Part shown: positions 1 through 11,196 of the stretch, piece after piece
Position numbering within the stretch: position 1 is the first letter of the stretch
Layout: the number at the start of each line of letters is the position of its first letter
Assembly (NCBI GenBank): GCA_037176885.1
Contig: JAWWNJ010000106.1
Span: 186,001-250,000 of the forward strand
DNA length: 64,000 bases
Source of the DNA: Favolaschia claudopus
Lineage: Eukaryota; Basidiomycota; Agaricomycetes; Agaricales; Mycenaceae
Direction: 5' to 3'
Notes under the pieces: generated by a model
What the model was told of the DNA's origin: nothing
The model's input: only the letters and a program-made list of their open reading frames with translations
The model's database searches: none
Position numbers and translations under genes: made by a program

Positions 1-154
1 CTTCGATAAAGTAAATATAAGGGTAACACCTGAAGACTTCGAAAAGGCTGAGTCCTCAGAATCGGAGACTGGGAACGATGATGATGAAGCAGAGTCGGAA
101 GATGAGCCAAAAGGGTCGGTTGGTCCTAGACGGTCCAAACGCAGGAAGCATTAA
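1..154 (+). CDS. Pol polyprotein C-terminus (copy A, cut by the window edge)
   Basis: Open from base 1 to a TAA at 152-154. The last ~50 codons encode an acidic stretch followed by a basic end (RRSKRRKH), nearly the same as the end of the element 1 pol. No enzymatic domain is inside the window. It converges on accessory gene R', whose stop lies 56 bp away on the other strand. The basic tail may serve nuclear import or chromatin contact, but that is inference. Confidence 0.9.
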   Translation, partial: FDKVNIRVTPEDFEKAESSESETGNDDDEAESEDEPKGSVGPRRSKRRKH

Positions 155-210
155 AGATTGTGGTGGTATGCGCCTCTGTAATCTTAAATTAGAACTTCTC
201 CGCGGAAGGA

Positions 211-954
211 TTAAAATGGGAGATCGTACTTGTCAGGCGATTCGACGGAGTGAATAGAGATGCCAGGAGGAAGGAGCTTGGACATACGAAGCTCGACGAA
301 ACCGAGGGCGGAGTTGTCGTAGCCGTGAAGGATGAGTTCCTTGCGCATGTAGGCGAGTTCATGAAGATCATCGATCTTGTTGACCGCTTTGATGAACTGG
401 ACCTTGCGAGCCTTGATGGAAAACTCATGGTGGTAGGCGAAAGCTTCGTCAAGCTGGCTAAGCATGGTCTCCAGGTCGACGGTGCTGCGACCGAAGATGA
501 TAGCTGAAGGGGAGGATTAGCGAGGAATAAGTCTGGAAATCTATAAATGGACGCACCAGGACCTCCGCGCTTCTCCCAACTTTCGATCATCTTGTTCTTG
601 CTGGTGAAGTCGCAAGGATGGAATTGAATAAGACAGTTGTGGCAAGGAGGACCCCAACTAGTCGGAGCGCAAGGCTCGACGTTGTGTTTCTTGGCGCAGC
701 AAGAGCACTGTTCAGTCGGCTGGTGATAAGAATAGATCAGTGGAAGTTGAAAGTAACAAGTACTAAGGACGCACCTTATTATCTTCCATAAGATAGATGG
801 CAGCTTGGAACTTGGGAAGGATCTCGCTGACAGGGACTATGATATCGCGTGCGAAGGCTGCGAGGGTTGCGGCAGGATCCATTTCGTCGGGGCTGTCGTA
901 GAGATAATCGTAGTAGTCGTCGTTCTCTTCGTCGTCTAAGCCGTGGATGCTCAT
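211..954 (-). CDS. Accessory gene R' (six-cysteine cluster protein, intact)
   Basis: Three exons on the minus strand (954-775, 719-557, 503-211) with GT-AG introns give 211 residues. The N-terminus is very acidic (DDEENDDYYDYLYD). Exon 2 holds cysteines spaced C-x2-C-x8-C-x8-C-x2-C-x6-C, close to the fungal Zn2Cys6 pattern but with a longer first loop. Exon 3 is helical and charged, where Zn2Cys6 factors usually have a dimerising coiled coil. It ends 56 bp from the pol stop on the opposite strand. The reading frame is whole and differs from R of element 1 at only a few residues. DNA binding is inferred from cysteine spacing only; zinc-binding protein contact is the alternative. Confidence 0.8.
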
Positions 955-1313
955 GCAAAGAGAAAAGAATATTATGGGAGAAGACGTTCCTATGAGGCAC
1001 TGTTTAAATAGTAAACACTGCTGAGGAGATGTCTTGCCTGTGATTATTTGAATCAGATTTTGTATTGATCATAAGCGGGACGGAGGAAAGTAAAGGAGTG
1101 AGACTTGAAGTCTAGGCTTGCCGAGACTTAGAGGCGCAAAATATCCAGTGGAATAAGGACTTCAAGGAGCATGTAGGCGGTCACGGCAATGGTGTCGTTC
1201 ACAAAACGGCTTCCGCGGCGGCTTGAAGTACTTGAGAAGTTGAAGTAGAACTGGACGATTGGAGTTCTATTTTTGGAATTCTGAGCGCGGAAAAAGAGTC
1301 TTACCACTCCTGA

Positions 1314-1625
1314 CACTGGGAGCAATGTACAATATAACCATGTGACCTATTGAAGATCTATGGTAATTATTTTTTAAATAAGCAATAAATATAATACACA
1401 ATATGACTACATGACCTATAGAGGTTATATTTGATATATAACTACAATACGCACACTATATAAACATAGTGTCTATGCTGAACATATTGGCTAATATGCC
1501 TACAATATGATCACAATATACACAACCCCAATAAGGAAACTGTCGAGTCTATATATAGATGTGGTATATTGTAAATATATAGGGACCAAACAAAGTATAT
1601 ATAGTAGCATCCTTTGTTAGCAGGT
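1314..1625. repeat. Left long terminal inverted repeat of the CACTA-like element
   Basis: Pairs with 3375-3679 in inverted orientation. Matching blocks include the terminal ~35 bp, the AATAAGGAAACTGTC block and the CCAAACAAA block, then a weaker match reaching the TAGCATCCTTTG block. AT-rich, with repeated CAATATG/CATATTG words. Confidence 0.8.
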
Positions 1626-2071
1626 AGTAGAAGACGGTTAAAACCTAATTGGCAACACCGCTATAACTGCAACCCACACACCAGACCCGTAATATGCAAA
1701 ATGCCAAAAAAAAAACCCACACTGGGATTGGACCCTCAACTGCCTGGAGACATATACAATAATAAAGGTTATTACATCCAAGTACACTACACAAGTCAGA
1801 GTTAGATGTCCGCACAAGACACAGTCGGCGGTGGCCGCCGGCGGTTTTCGTTGGCTGGCAGCAGCCAAGGGATATTGGCAATCACCGACATTAGATAACA
1901 ACTTTCGGCACGTTCCGTCAGCTTTGTATGTGTGTTGAGCAGCTCCTCTCTCGAACCGTTGACTGCTGCCAATTTCTGTTGGCTTTCGATGACTTTGCTA
2001 TAGGATTCAATTTCAAATTTTCAAAATGGCATGACCTCTGTCTCCTTGACTCCCTCCGTCGACTTCTAGCA

Positions 2072-2236
2072 ATGTTCAGCACTTCTGCCGCCGCCCAAAA
2101 GTTCGAGGGCGACATCAATAAATATAAAGTCAATGAGCTCAAACAGCTGAGTGCTGCTATTAGTCTCACTGTAACTGGAAGCAACGGCAAGAAAACACCT
2201 GTTAAAGACGAATTTCTCGCTGCAATCAAGGAATGA
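2072..2236 (+). pseudogene. Short SAP-like ORF carried inside the DNA transposon
   Basis: A 54-codon ORF starting at ATG 2072. The segment KYKVNELKQLSAAISLTVTG is shaped like a SAP motif (two short helices, Leu-rich, then a Gly turn). The frame stops at 2236, and just beyond it an LTR fragment begins, so this is likely a captured 5' end of a longer gene. No splice continuation was found that I would defend. It may equally be chance coding. Confidence 0.3.
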
Positions 2237-2357
2237 GTGTGCAAGTCCAGCAAAAATGTTCTCAAAGCTGATCCTCGATTTGGTGGTCTCTGCGAAGGAA
2301 AGAAAAGACAAAGTGCCGATAAGGCTGCGGAGGATATTGTGGAGCAGTCGAAACCCG

Positions 2358-2505
2358 CTGTAATGACTGGCCATTTTTGCGTGTTATATCTGGCTATTTT
2401 TTAAGTCAAATGCGGCGCCAAACACACCTACTACCTGCTACAACTATAGTCTTACTCGACTATCAATAGGAAGTCAGTACCTCTGTCGGTGACACTAAGA
2501 CATTG
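2358..2505 (+). repeat. Truncated family I LTR start inside the DNA transposon
   Basis: About 148 bp beginning TGTAATGACTGGCCATT match the first 150 bp of the family I LTR (compare 9350-9500), with several substitutions, then similarity stops. Neither an LTR end nor internal retrotransposon sequence follows, so this is a fragment, more diverged than the full LTRs in the window. Confidence 0.75.
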
Positions 2506-2790
2506 AATTGCGACTACAAACAGGAACCCAGCACAAAATCTTTATAATTTAATAATCAATCAGACTCAAAATTGCCATTTCCTGTGGCACGAACCCCCGG
2601 ACTTGTGCCTGCCAATGTTGAATAGAAGGTTGAAATCAAGTTTGTTGAGTTGTTGGATTTAATTGGATAAGATTTGTCGCTGGACGGCAGTTTAGTTGGA
2701 TGGGTTTGATTGGGTTGGGTTACTTTGGTTGCACCTTCAATTTGCTTGTACACGCTTCAAGGGCACAAATTTCCTTTCCAGGAAGGGCTA

Positions 2791-3249
2791 CTGTACAATT
2801 ACGTTCAAGTCGTCAATCACGCGTCACACCCACCTCTGTCGAACCGAATTTTCGCCCTGTGTCACGCCTCACACGGACCATTGTCGAATAGGTCGTTCGG
2901 TTCGCAAAATTCCTTCAAAATGCCATTTTACTCGAAAATTCGCTTTGCTAGTAGTCTGGGTCTTCTTGTGTGTCTCCTCGACTTCTTATGTTCGATTTCT
3001 TCTAGATTCTCTAATTGGAGTGATTTTCAACCGAATCCCCGACCTAAAATGCGAATTCTTTGCTCAAAATATAAAATGTCTGCACCGAATTCCCAATTCT
3101 TACAGAAAAATCCGGACTCACACACAAAATGTTTCTAGACTCACCCTCACAAGGCCTGTCACGCCACACCAGAACCTCTGTCGAAATGTCGAATTGGTTC
3201 AGGTGCGTCACGCGTCACCCCCCATGTCGATTTGAACGTAATTGTACAG
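2791..3249. mobile_element. Tc1/mariner-like MITE, 459 bp, flanked by TA
   Basis: Ends are CTGTACAATTACGTTCAA and its inverted complement, flanked by TA at 2789-2790 and 3250-3251. No transposase is encoded. The interior contains repeated TGTCGAA and TCACGC words. TA duplication and short inverted repeats fit a Tc1/mariner-derived MITE. It is nested in the CACTA-like element, which is nested in copy A. Confidence 0.75.
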
Positions 3250-3908
3250 TATTTTTATTTGTGATTCGTTGTTATTTTCAGGAAACCCTATAAAGCAAAC
3301 TTTGGCAATGACCATTACATTACACACTGAAAACACTTTCACTTAACAGTTTTTCATAGCCATTAGCAAAGAATGCTACCATACATAGTTTGTTTGGTCC
3401 CCATATGCTTACAATATACCACATCCATATATGGGCTTGACAGTTTCCTTATTAGGGTTGTGTATATTGTGAACATATTGTGAACATATTGTGAGCGTAT
3501 TGGCCAATATGTTCAGCATAGACACTATGCTTATATCATGTGCATATTGTGGTCATATATCAACTATAACCTCTATATCCCATGTATTTATATTGGTATT
3601 ATATTTATTGTCTATTTCAAAAATAATTACAATAAATTCTCAAAAGATCACATGGTTATATTATACATTGTTCCCAGTGTGAGATGTCCAAGATACTGCG
3701 GGAAATCGGACGAAGTTGGCTTGACAAAACAATTGTATTGCAAGCACTGCTAAGTATATACGAGACACCCGGGGATTTGGACAGTTGCTGGTTGAACAGC
3801 AAATATGTGCGGTTGAACGCACGACGATACGATAGGGAACACTGAGAGTCGACGGTTTATGTGTCTAAAGAGCGAAGGCACATAGGTATATAGGCCGCGG
3901 AAGGACGA

Positions 3909-5607
3909 TCAAGTCTAGAAGGCGGAAAGGTTTAACTGGAGAGCTATAAAAATAAACGCAGAGACATACCGCGGAACTAGCGGGACGCATAATGGGATCC
4001 TCGTTGTCGGCGTGATGGATCTTCATGAGCTGCTCGAGCTGGTCATCCATCTCCTCGTAGGCGCGAAGCCAGTAGCGATACTTGAAGGAAGCAGCGGCCA
4101 TGTTGCGGCGGAGGTAGCGCTCACGAGCCTTGAAACCTTGCGCGTCCAAGTGCTTGAGTAGGTTCTGAGAAACCTTCCAGGTCTTGTTGACATCGTCCGA
4201 ATGCATGATGGCGATGAGGTCCTTGTCCATGGAGTCTATAATAAAATTTAGACGAAATTAGATCAAGGAGAAGATGAACTCGTACCAGGGACTTTGGGCT
4301 CGTAGTCGAGGTCGACGTCATCCGGTTCGGTACGGGCACGCTTGTTGCTGCGGTTGGACACAGGGTTCAACGACAAAGCAGGCTATGAGCGAGAATTAAG
4401 CAGAGAAACAGAGTTGACGAATATTTCACGCACCATAAGTGGTTCCGCGGGCGCCATCTACAACAATTGATGAACGTTAAGCGAGAATTCAACCGTGGGA
4501 TATGGGTTACGTACCTTCTCGTCCTCGTCAGGACAAGTGGAAGATGTGTCGGAGTTCTTCGCCTTGGGGCCTTTGCCCTAATAAAAACGATGTTATAAAA
4601 ATAGAACAAAGTGAAAAGGCGAACGCACAGGAACTTTACGAACATTTTTGAACATGTCCTCTGGAACGGGATCGTCAATGATGCGCACGGATTTGCCGTC
4701 GTCTTGAGGAGCCTTACCGGCAGGAATACCGTCCTTGGGTTTGACAGGGCAGTTGTCCTGGCTGTGCTGGTGAGAAGAGCAAGACGAGCAAACGGAAATC
4801 TGGGTGAATGAAGAGGAAAGTGCAGAGGGATAAAAATAGACGCACAGTGTCGTTCTTGCCCTTGGGCGCACTGTTCTTCTGGAAGGAGAGACCAGGGGGC
4901 AAAGAGGAGCCTCCTGCGCGATAGTTGGCTCCCATGGCAGCGATATAGAGAGGGTTGATTCTACCTTCGTCCTTGTCGAGATCCATCTGGAGTTGGTTAA
5001 TACCATAGATAATCTTCGTAACGTCTGAGGAATACCTGATCAGCGACGGAAGCTTCCTCCGCGGAGTCGTCGTCCCCGGAATCGTCGATGACTTCAACAG
5101 ACTTACCCTGCATTATAGAGGACAGTTCAGGACCAGGAGGCATGCGACGAACACGAGAAAGCACCTGTTGAACTTGAGCCTTAGCACGGTGGCCCTTGAT
5201 GGCTGCCGCGGCCTTGTCGCGCTTGCTATTCTTGGCGTTGTGGTAGTTGTTGAGCATGCGGTCGATAGCACCAAGCTGGGAAGTAGGGATCTTGAACTTG
5301 GAGATCTTGTACTCGTCCCTCATAGCGTTGGAGGCGGCAGTAAGAGCATTGACGACCTTCTCGTTGGAGGGGTGCTGAAGGGACTGAGCGAATAGTTTGA
5401 AGTCCGACTAAAAATTGAACAGAGTCAGAGCGGAAAGCGTTTGGGCATGCAAAAATATGGACGAACCGCCGCGGCTGCGAACGAGCTGAGTGTAGAGTGA
5501 ATGACAGCCGCAGGGAGAGAGTCTCTGAGGGCGACGACCCGTTGAAAGTCGCGTTCAGCTTCAAGGATAAGGTTGGACGCTTCGATGAGCGCAGAGCGTG
5601 GTGCCAT
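3909..5607 (-). CDS. Accessory gene Q' (CCHC zinc-knuckle protein, intact)
   Basis: Nine-exon gene on the minus strand, collinear with Q of element 1 (36099-37795). All exon frames seen in Q are also open here, including the CCHC knuckle (C-x2-C-x4-H-x4-C, written CSSCSSHQHSQDNC). The start ATG at 5607 begins MAPRSALIEAS. The last coding exon is probably only six bases (ACTTGA, 3914-3909) after a 55-nt intron; without splicing there the frame would run on to about 3865. It lies between P' and R', all on one strand with separate upstream regions. The function is unknown; the knuckle suggests nucleic acid contact. Confidence 0.75.
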
Positions 5608-6648
5608 GGCATGCGATGAAGGCCTGTAGGCGACGAAGAAATGAGCAGAGAACAGAAGTCAATTTATAGTTTTGACTAGGAGAGCTTGGTTAGATTATTA
5701 ATGACCGACTACGATCGTAAAAACGAGCCAAGGCTGTTGGTTGCACCTCTAACTGAATTGAATATGCGAGGACGCATCTTTTTTCTTTAGTGAGGGGGAG
5801 AATATAGAGCAACAGACAACCGCGGGAGGGTATTGCGCCACCGCGGGCCTTGCAAATTTACCCATAAAGAGACAGGGAAATTTCGTTTTGCTAAAATTAG
5901 ACGATTTTGAGCTGGAGCGTTGCAAAAGCCAAGCTGCGGAAGAGTTTTAAGGCTGAATAATGTCGATCGGTTCCTATACGATCGATGTTAAAGAGGCAGT
6001 TAGGGATGATAGTGGTTATTCTATTAAGCAAGAGGCTTGTGGAATATACATGCGGGAGTACAGAGCTCTACTTTAAGTATACGTTCAGAGGTACTTGAAA
6101 GAGAGAAAGTTAAACTGTGCTAAAAATAGCCCGCGGAGAGCCAGAAAAAGAGATTTTGGTTAGAGTACACTTTTTGACGACTTGTAGAAAAGTGTCAGGG
6201 AGTGTCAAGATTGACTTCTGATGGAAGTTAAGGAGATATTAAAAAGACAGTGATTTGAAGTTGGAATAGACGGACTTGGTGGATTTTCGTCAAGACGAAA
6301 ACTAGGCCATCTCCGAAAAGTTGATGATGAACAGTTGATGGCCGTTCAAGCCAGAAATTGATCTAATCACTTATTTATTCCCACTGTTCAAATTGTTTTG
6401 AGCAAAGTGCGTTCAAGGCACTGTGAGATTGAGATCCTATGCTACCTATAGTTATACATGGGTAAACTATGGAGGGATCTAGAAACTACCATGGGACAAG
6501 CTTTTAGTAAAGAAAAATATCTTCGTTTGTTTAGAGACTGGAAGAGGACAGTCTTTACAAGATGATAGCGATGATATGCGTAGAGTAAAAGTAAAAAGTA
6601 CGAGTCCAGCGATGAGCAACATGCACCACGAACCCCATCCCAAGACGC
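5608..6648. other. Spacer between Q' and P' (presumed Q' promoter region)
   Basis: About 1.04 kb without a supportable ORF. It is conserved with the same spacer in element 1 (35066-36098) and holds CCGCGG at 5820, 5841 and 6131. The side next to Q' probably contains its promoter, since Q' is transcribed away from it. Confidence 0.5.
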
Positions 6649-8512
6649 CTACCGCTTGCGTTTAGCCCCAGAGCTACTCCCCTCTTCACGATCCGGAGAA
6701 GGAGGACGAACTGGACGGGGTTTGACGTCTTTCTTCTCAAGAAGAGGGGCGGCACCAAACTCGGGGACAGGCTTCGCAGGAGAAGTGTCCGTGGAACGAG
6801 TTGGTCGACGAGGAGAAGGTCCAGAAGTTTCAGCCGCGGAAGAACCACCGGCCGCTGGAGCCTTGGACGAAGAGGCAATCAGACGGCCGTCGGTAGAGGG
6901 CGGCGCCGGCGGGGTGTGAATGAAGTCGCGCATCGCAGGGCCCGGGGTGAAACGGTTGGAGATCCATGGCTGATATACATGACCCGTCGTTTTACCCGCG
7001 GCGTCGACTTGAGGAATAGCGGCCGAGGTTGGATTGTTATCGAGCATGATGAGCTCGGCGTCGACAACGTCGGAGGACTGGAAGACGGTGTTGTACAGTC
7101 CCGCGGATAGCCTGCGCGTCGGACTCCCTCTCGAATAGAGAGTCGAAGGTGTCGTTCCCAAGGCCCTCGTCCATGAGCTTGAAGAGATACGCGCCGTCGC
7201 GGTGGCCGCAGTGGAAACGATTCAAAGCTCGCGCGTACAGAGCACCTTGGATCATGAGCTCGTGGGTGTCGGTAAGAAGACTGGACAGTTGCTGTGCGAG
7301 GCGATGAGGCGAGACGTTCCAATAAGGAAGCAAATGTTCGAAGAGGGTGCGAAGTTGAGCCGGAGAACACTTGTAGGAGCAGACGTGGTGTCTGTCCGCG
7401 CAGAAGTTACAGACCTCGCTACCCGGAGCGCGCACACAAGCCTGCGTGCGGGAAGCGCAAGTCGCGCAGGGAAAGATTTCTGGCGAGAACCAGGGACCTG
7501 CGGTGACGCTCTGTACGAGCGCGGTGGGGATCTGTATCAAAGCTGCAGGAGGTACGGCGGTACCTGTGAATAAAGTCAGTAAATGGGATATTAAAGGATA
7601 AGAAAAGAGAAACGTACCGTCGGGCGGGAGTGAACGATAATGTTCGAGGAGTTGAGCTCGAGTAGTGATGGGCGCGGGAGCTGGCGATGAAGGCGCGGGT
7701 TCTTGTTCAGGCTCGGGCGCAGGCTCAGGTTCCGGTGACGGAGTGAAAAGGTCCTCGACGGGTTGCTAAGGAAAAGATGATTAAATGAGCAAAAGGAAAA
7801 GAATGAAGAAGACGTACCGTTTCTTCTTCATTCTCCTTCGTCTTGGCCTTCTTGGAGGGCGGCGCGACGAGCTCGTCATCAGTAACTTCGTATTCGGGGG
7901 GCGGCGACGATGCGCGGGATCTTGAAGTCGTTAGGCAAGAGGTCGAGGTGGTCGCGGTCGGTGCCGAGCTCGTCTATACGTTCTTGAGAAGGACGGAGCG
8001 CGCGGTACGCGGGGATGAGTGCGGTTTGGCCCGGAACGGTCTTGGCGATCCCTTTGAAGACGTCGGAGATGGTGATCAAGAAGACCTCCACCGACTCTGG
8101 GATGGCATCGAAGTTTTGACGGTACTCCAGCTGCAAGAAATGAAAGAATAAGCGAACAGTTAGAAGGATAGAAAGAGACGACGTACGAAGACGGGAATAA
8201 GGCGTTCCACAGCCTCCAGCTGCTCTTCGTCGGGAGACGCGTGCGCGGGATCTTCAAAGAACTGGACAAGGGCGCGGGCGTCGTCGTTGTCGAAAGGAGC
8301 CCAGTATTTGGCCAAGGGATGCGTGTCGAGGAGCTCAGCGGAGTTGGGAAGTGCTATTGCGGCCAGGGCCACCCTTGGTGGTGCCCGCGACCACGCTTTC
8401 CGCCTTTAGCCTTGCCTCGAGCAGGGTGAGTGCCGGCAGTGGAGCGAGCGGTTGCGTCGAGTGGTTGTAGCGGAAGCCGTAGACGGAGCTGGGGAGGCTT
8501 TACGAGGAGGCA
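6649..8512 (-). pseudogene. Accessory gene P' (Zn2Cys6-like protein), frameshifted
   Basis: Collinear with P of element 1: exon 1 from about 8512 to 8187, exons 8130-7818, 7765-7618 and 7563-6649. The six-cysteine cluster C-x2-C-x6-C-x8-C-x2-C-x6-C is present in the last exon. The frame is broken at several points: at least two shifts in the basic N-terminal exon, one extra base in a six-C run near 7896 (plus strand G run), and one extra G at a CCGCGGG near 7104. Each downstream segment is otherwise still codon-like, so loss is recent or the indels are sequencing errors. The protein is far more diverged from P than Q' is from Q or R' from R. Confidence 0.75.
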
Positions 8513-9349
8513 TCTCCTGGCGACGAGCACCGGGGAAAAAGAAGTTGAATAGCGATGGAAGAATAGCGAGGGACTGCTCGGCGGCGTAGGCGTCGAGGAG
8601 CAATGAAGAATAAGAACCCAAGTAGTGACCACACGGTGTAAGACACTGAATGTGAAGGGATTGTTGTGGTAGGGAAGAAAGAGAAGTGGGCGCCAAAAAG
8701 CACCCACTCAGTCTATAAGGCAAACGGACTTAGAGAAAATTTCTCTAAGCCCACACGCCGTCAAAAAGGATTGAATTGAACCTTGGATGACTCACCTGCG
8801 AGAAGGCCAAGAGGTTTGATGAAAGAAGACGAGCAGGAAAGAGAAGTCTCCGCAGTAATTAGAAGGAGGTTTTAAGTTTGATGAAAAAACCTATTCTAAG
8901 AACAATTGAGTCGGTGGCCCCGGCGAGAGATAACACGGAGGGAGAGATAAGATAGCACGGAGGGTCGAGCGTACCTATGATTAGGGTTAGCGCTTGGACC
9001 GGAGACGAAAATTTTGACCAAGTCGAAGAGATGAAGAGGAATGGGTGGAAAACCCCTGTCTCTACTCTTTCAGACAGAAAATGTCAGTGACGTAATAATG
9101 CCGTAATGGTGATTGGCGTCCGCGGAAGCAAGTGTCTAAAATAGACAGCTCTGAGCGAGTAGTTCATGAGGACTTGACCAAAACAAGTCGCTCGAGGAAA
9201 AAGGAACATTGAAGTAGTTTGCAGTTGGTCTAAAAATAGACGTCCGCGGGAGTTGTCATCCTTGCGGTCCACTAGATTTAAAGCCAAAAATAAGCACAGA
9301 CTTGGTGCTGGCTATAGACCGAGGACGGTCTAGATTAGTGAAGGGGAGA
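8513..9349. other. Accessory leader between P' and 3' LTR, ending in the polypurine tract
   Basis: No supportable gene. The half next to the LTR is clearly related to 32413-32700 of element 1 and carries CCGCGG at 9120 and 9244. The tract AAGGGGAGA at 9341-9349 directly abuts the LTR and is the likely plus-strand primer. P' transcription presumably starts here, running away from the LTR. Confidence 0.6.
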
Positions 9350-11148
9350 TGTAACGACTGGTCATTTTTTGCGCGTTATATCTGGCTATTTTAAGTCAAG
9401 TGCGGCCCTAAACAACCCAACTACCCGCCACGGACTATAGTCTTACTCGACTATCAATAGGAAGTCAGTACCTCTGTTGGTGACACTAAGGAGGGTCAAA
9501 GTGAGCTCCGAGCTGTTGACCGTAAAACCCATCACAGGAGAAAGGCATTATATTAATAGCCTACTGCAGTACTATGGATCTGTTCCATAACAGAACCCTC
9601 AGAAGAGTGACGAAGAGTCAAGTACTTGTGTACTACGGACTTAGACAAAGGTCTACAAGGATGTAGGAGGCGCCGCGGGGGCTATCAGAGTCAACATCAG
9701 TCAAAAGACAGATGCCGCGGGCTGCCGACTATAAATAGACGGCTGGAACAGCGGAAAGGGATCTCATACAGGAGATGCCGGTGCTAGGATCAGAAGGCAG
9801 AGTTATGGCAAGACATGAGGTCTTTGACAGGAGTGATGATGATGTGATGCTGAAGCCGAACAAGTGCGGCAACTTCATTAGAAATCTATTTCTATATTGG
9901 AGTCAGCGCGGATGACTTGGGGGCTTGATAAATTGGACAACAGACGAGCCTGTGATATTGCGAGTGAATTGGAATGTCCCAAGAATAGTCTTAGGAGTTA
10001 TTAGAGGCGTTGATGGCACCACCGGAAGGGTTGCCGCCAGTGACGGATTGACAGGATCACCAATGATGGTGTTCCGCGGGCTTCCGCAATCAGTGATTCA
10101 ACCGTGAGAGTCATAAGTGCTGACTTTCTACCGTTGGATCGACAAGCCAAGAGGCTGCCGAAGGTCCTCCGAGACACCCAAATACCAATATACCATCTCT
10201 CTACTCAATTGGATCGACATTGCTTACTCTGTACTATTTATGTGATGTATTTCTTGGCATTAGTATAAAAGGACCTGTATTTCTCGTTGAGCTGGAGGAC
10301 ATCGCGCTCAGTTTACTGGACAGCGTTGGTGAACTCAGGCAGCAACGTAGAGGCATATATAAAGATATTGTCTACTCGTTTGTCTTAATAGAAATTGTGT
10401 TGAAGTTCAGTTCAAGTGTGAATCTAAGCATCGTTTCGAGAGTGTTCACCCGCGGAGGCTTTGCTTTCGAGTAGCTTTGTCGTGGCCTTAGTGTGCTAGG
10501 AACTGCCTGCCTCTACTGCCCGCGGACTGCCTATCTCATTGTAAGGATAACGTGTGCTCGAGAGTGAACTAGTATCTCCCTGAGTCTGAGGAAGAGTGGA
10601 ACTGTCCATCTGCTGAAGCATTGCGTTGGGACTGCTGGCGCATAACCGGAAGAGATCTGATTAGTCCTCGTCTGAAAGGCTTGTGCTATATAAAGGAGTG
10701 TCAAAGGTTCCTGGAATTTGGAGGTTCAGGTCTATAGCGTAACTGGCGCTATAAGAATTGTGCATTCTGCCGCGGAAACTGTCTGTGGCCACTGTTTCAA
10801 TCTCGCCCTGATATTCAACTGCGTTGGGTATCTTGTATCCTACCGTTTATAGTTCCTATTTTTAGGAAAGGTCCGCGGACGGAATCACTTCCATCTACGG
10901 TGTGTGAGAGCGTGTTTTGTGCAAGGTTCTTACTTGCAAGTCGACTTATATCCTCGTCACTGTGACATCTGGATTTCGGATCGAACCCCACGAACTCTTC
11001 GAGAGACATTTGAGTGTATCTTGTTGAGATATTTGTGTTGTAGTGTTGTGTGTGTTGGTTGATTGTGTTATATATATATTTTGGTGGTAGATTCTCTGCT
11101 GCGCTATATTTAGCACTTCAGTTGATATATTCAAGTGTCAGCGTTACA
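9350..11148 (+). repeat. 3' LTR of copy A (1799 bp)
   Basis: Begins TGTAACGACTGG and ends CAGCGTTACA, so the ends form TGTAACG...CGTTACA inverted repeats. A TATA box (TATAAAAGG, 10264-10272) and a second candidate (TATATAAAGG, about 10687) lie inside. Seven CCGCGG sites (9673, 9715, 10074, 10450, 10520, 10770, 10873) match the seven in each element 1 LTR. Small differences from the element 1 LTRs are scattered through it. Confidence 0.95.
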
Positions 11149-11196
11149 CCGGCTCATGTTCACCAACCACTCTTCACTCCGTCTAGTCCCGCGAGT

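Larger units (their letters stand above)
1314..3679. mobile_element. CACTA-like non-autonomous DNA transposon, 2366 bp
   Basis: The element starts CACTGGGAGCAATGTACAAT and ends in the imperfect inverted complement; the inverted repeat continues with some mismatch for about 300 bp on each side (roughly 1314-1625 and 3375-3679). It is flanked by TGA at 1311-1313 and 3680-3682, and the uninterrupted site is present in element 1 (about 38023) with a single TGA. Three-base duplication and CACTG/CAGTG ends fit the CACTA (EnSpm/CMC) superfamily; I see no transposase, so it must be moved in trans. The ends are rich in short repeats of the type CAATATG, as expected for transposase sites. Other 3-bp-TSD superfamilies remain possible. 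Confidence 0.85.
1..11148 (+). mobile_element. Copy A: 3' part of a giant Ty3/gypsy LTR retrotransposon (family I)
   Basis: The gag-pol strand is +. The window opens inside the C-terminus of pol; accessory genes R', Q' and P' follow on the minus strand, then a purine tract (9341-9349) and the 3' LTR (9350-11148). Order and sequence match the complete element 1 (30616-48547) in opposite orientation, apart from a DNA transposon inserted at 1314-3679. The 5' LTR and most of gag-pol lie outside the window, so the target duplication cannot be checked. CCGCGG was counted by eye at 23 places. Family I assignment is firm because the pol tail, R', Q' and the LTR are almost the same as in element 1; only P' is strongly diverged. 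Confidence 0.93.

Noticed and set aside
1614..1901. ORFs inside the left end of the CACTA-like element
   Set aside because: AT-rich, overlapping on both strands, no codon character or family resemblance; likely chance.
2696..3235. 179-codon ORF spanning the TA-flanked MITE
   Set aside because: It runs across the MITE boundary and has no recognisable domain; the MITE ends and TA flanks explain the sequence better.
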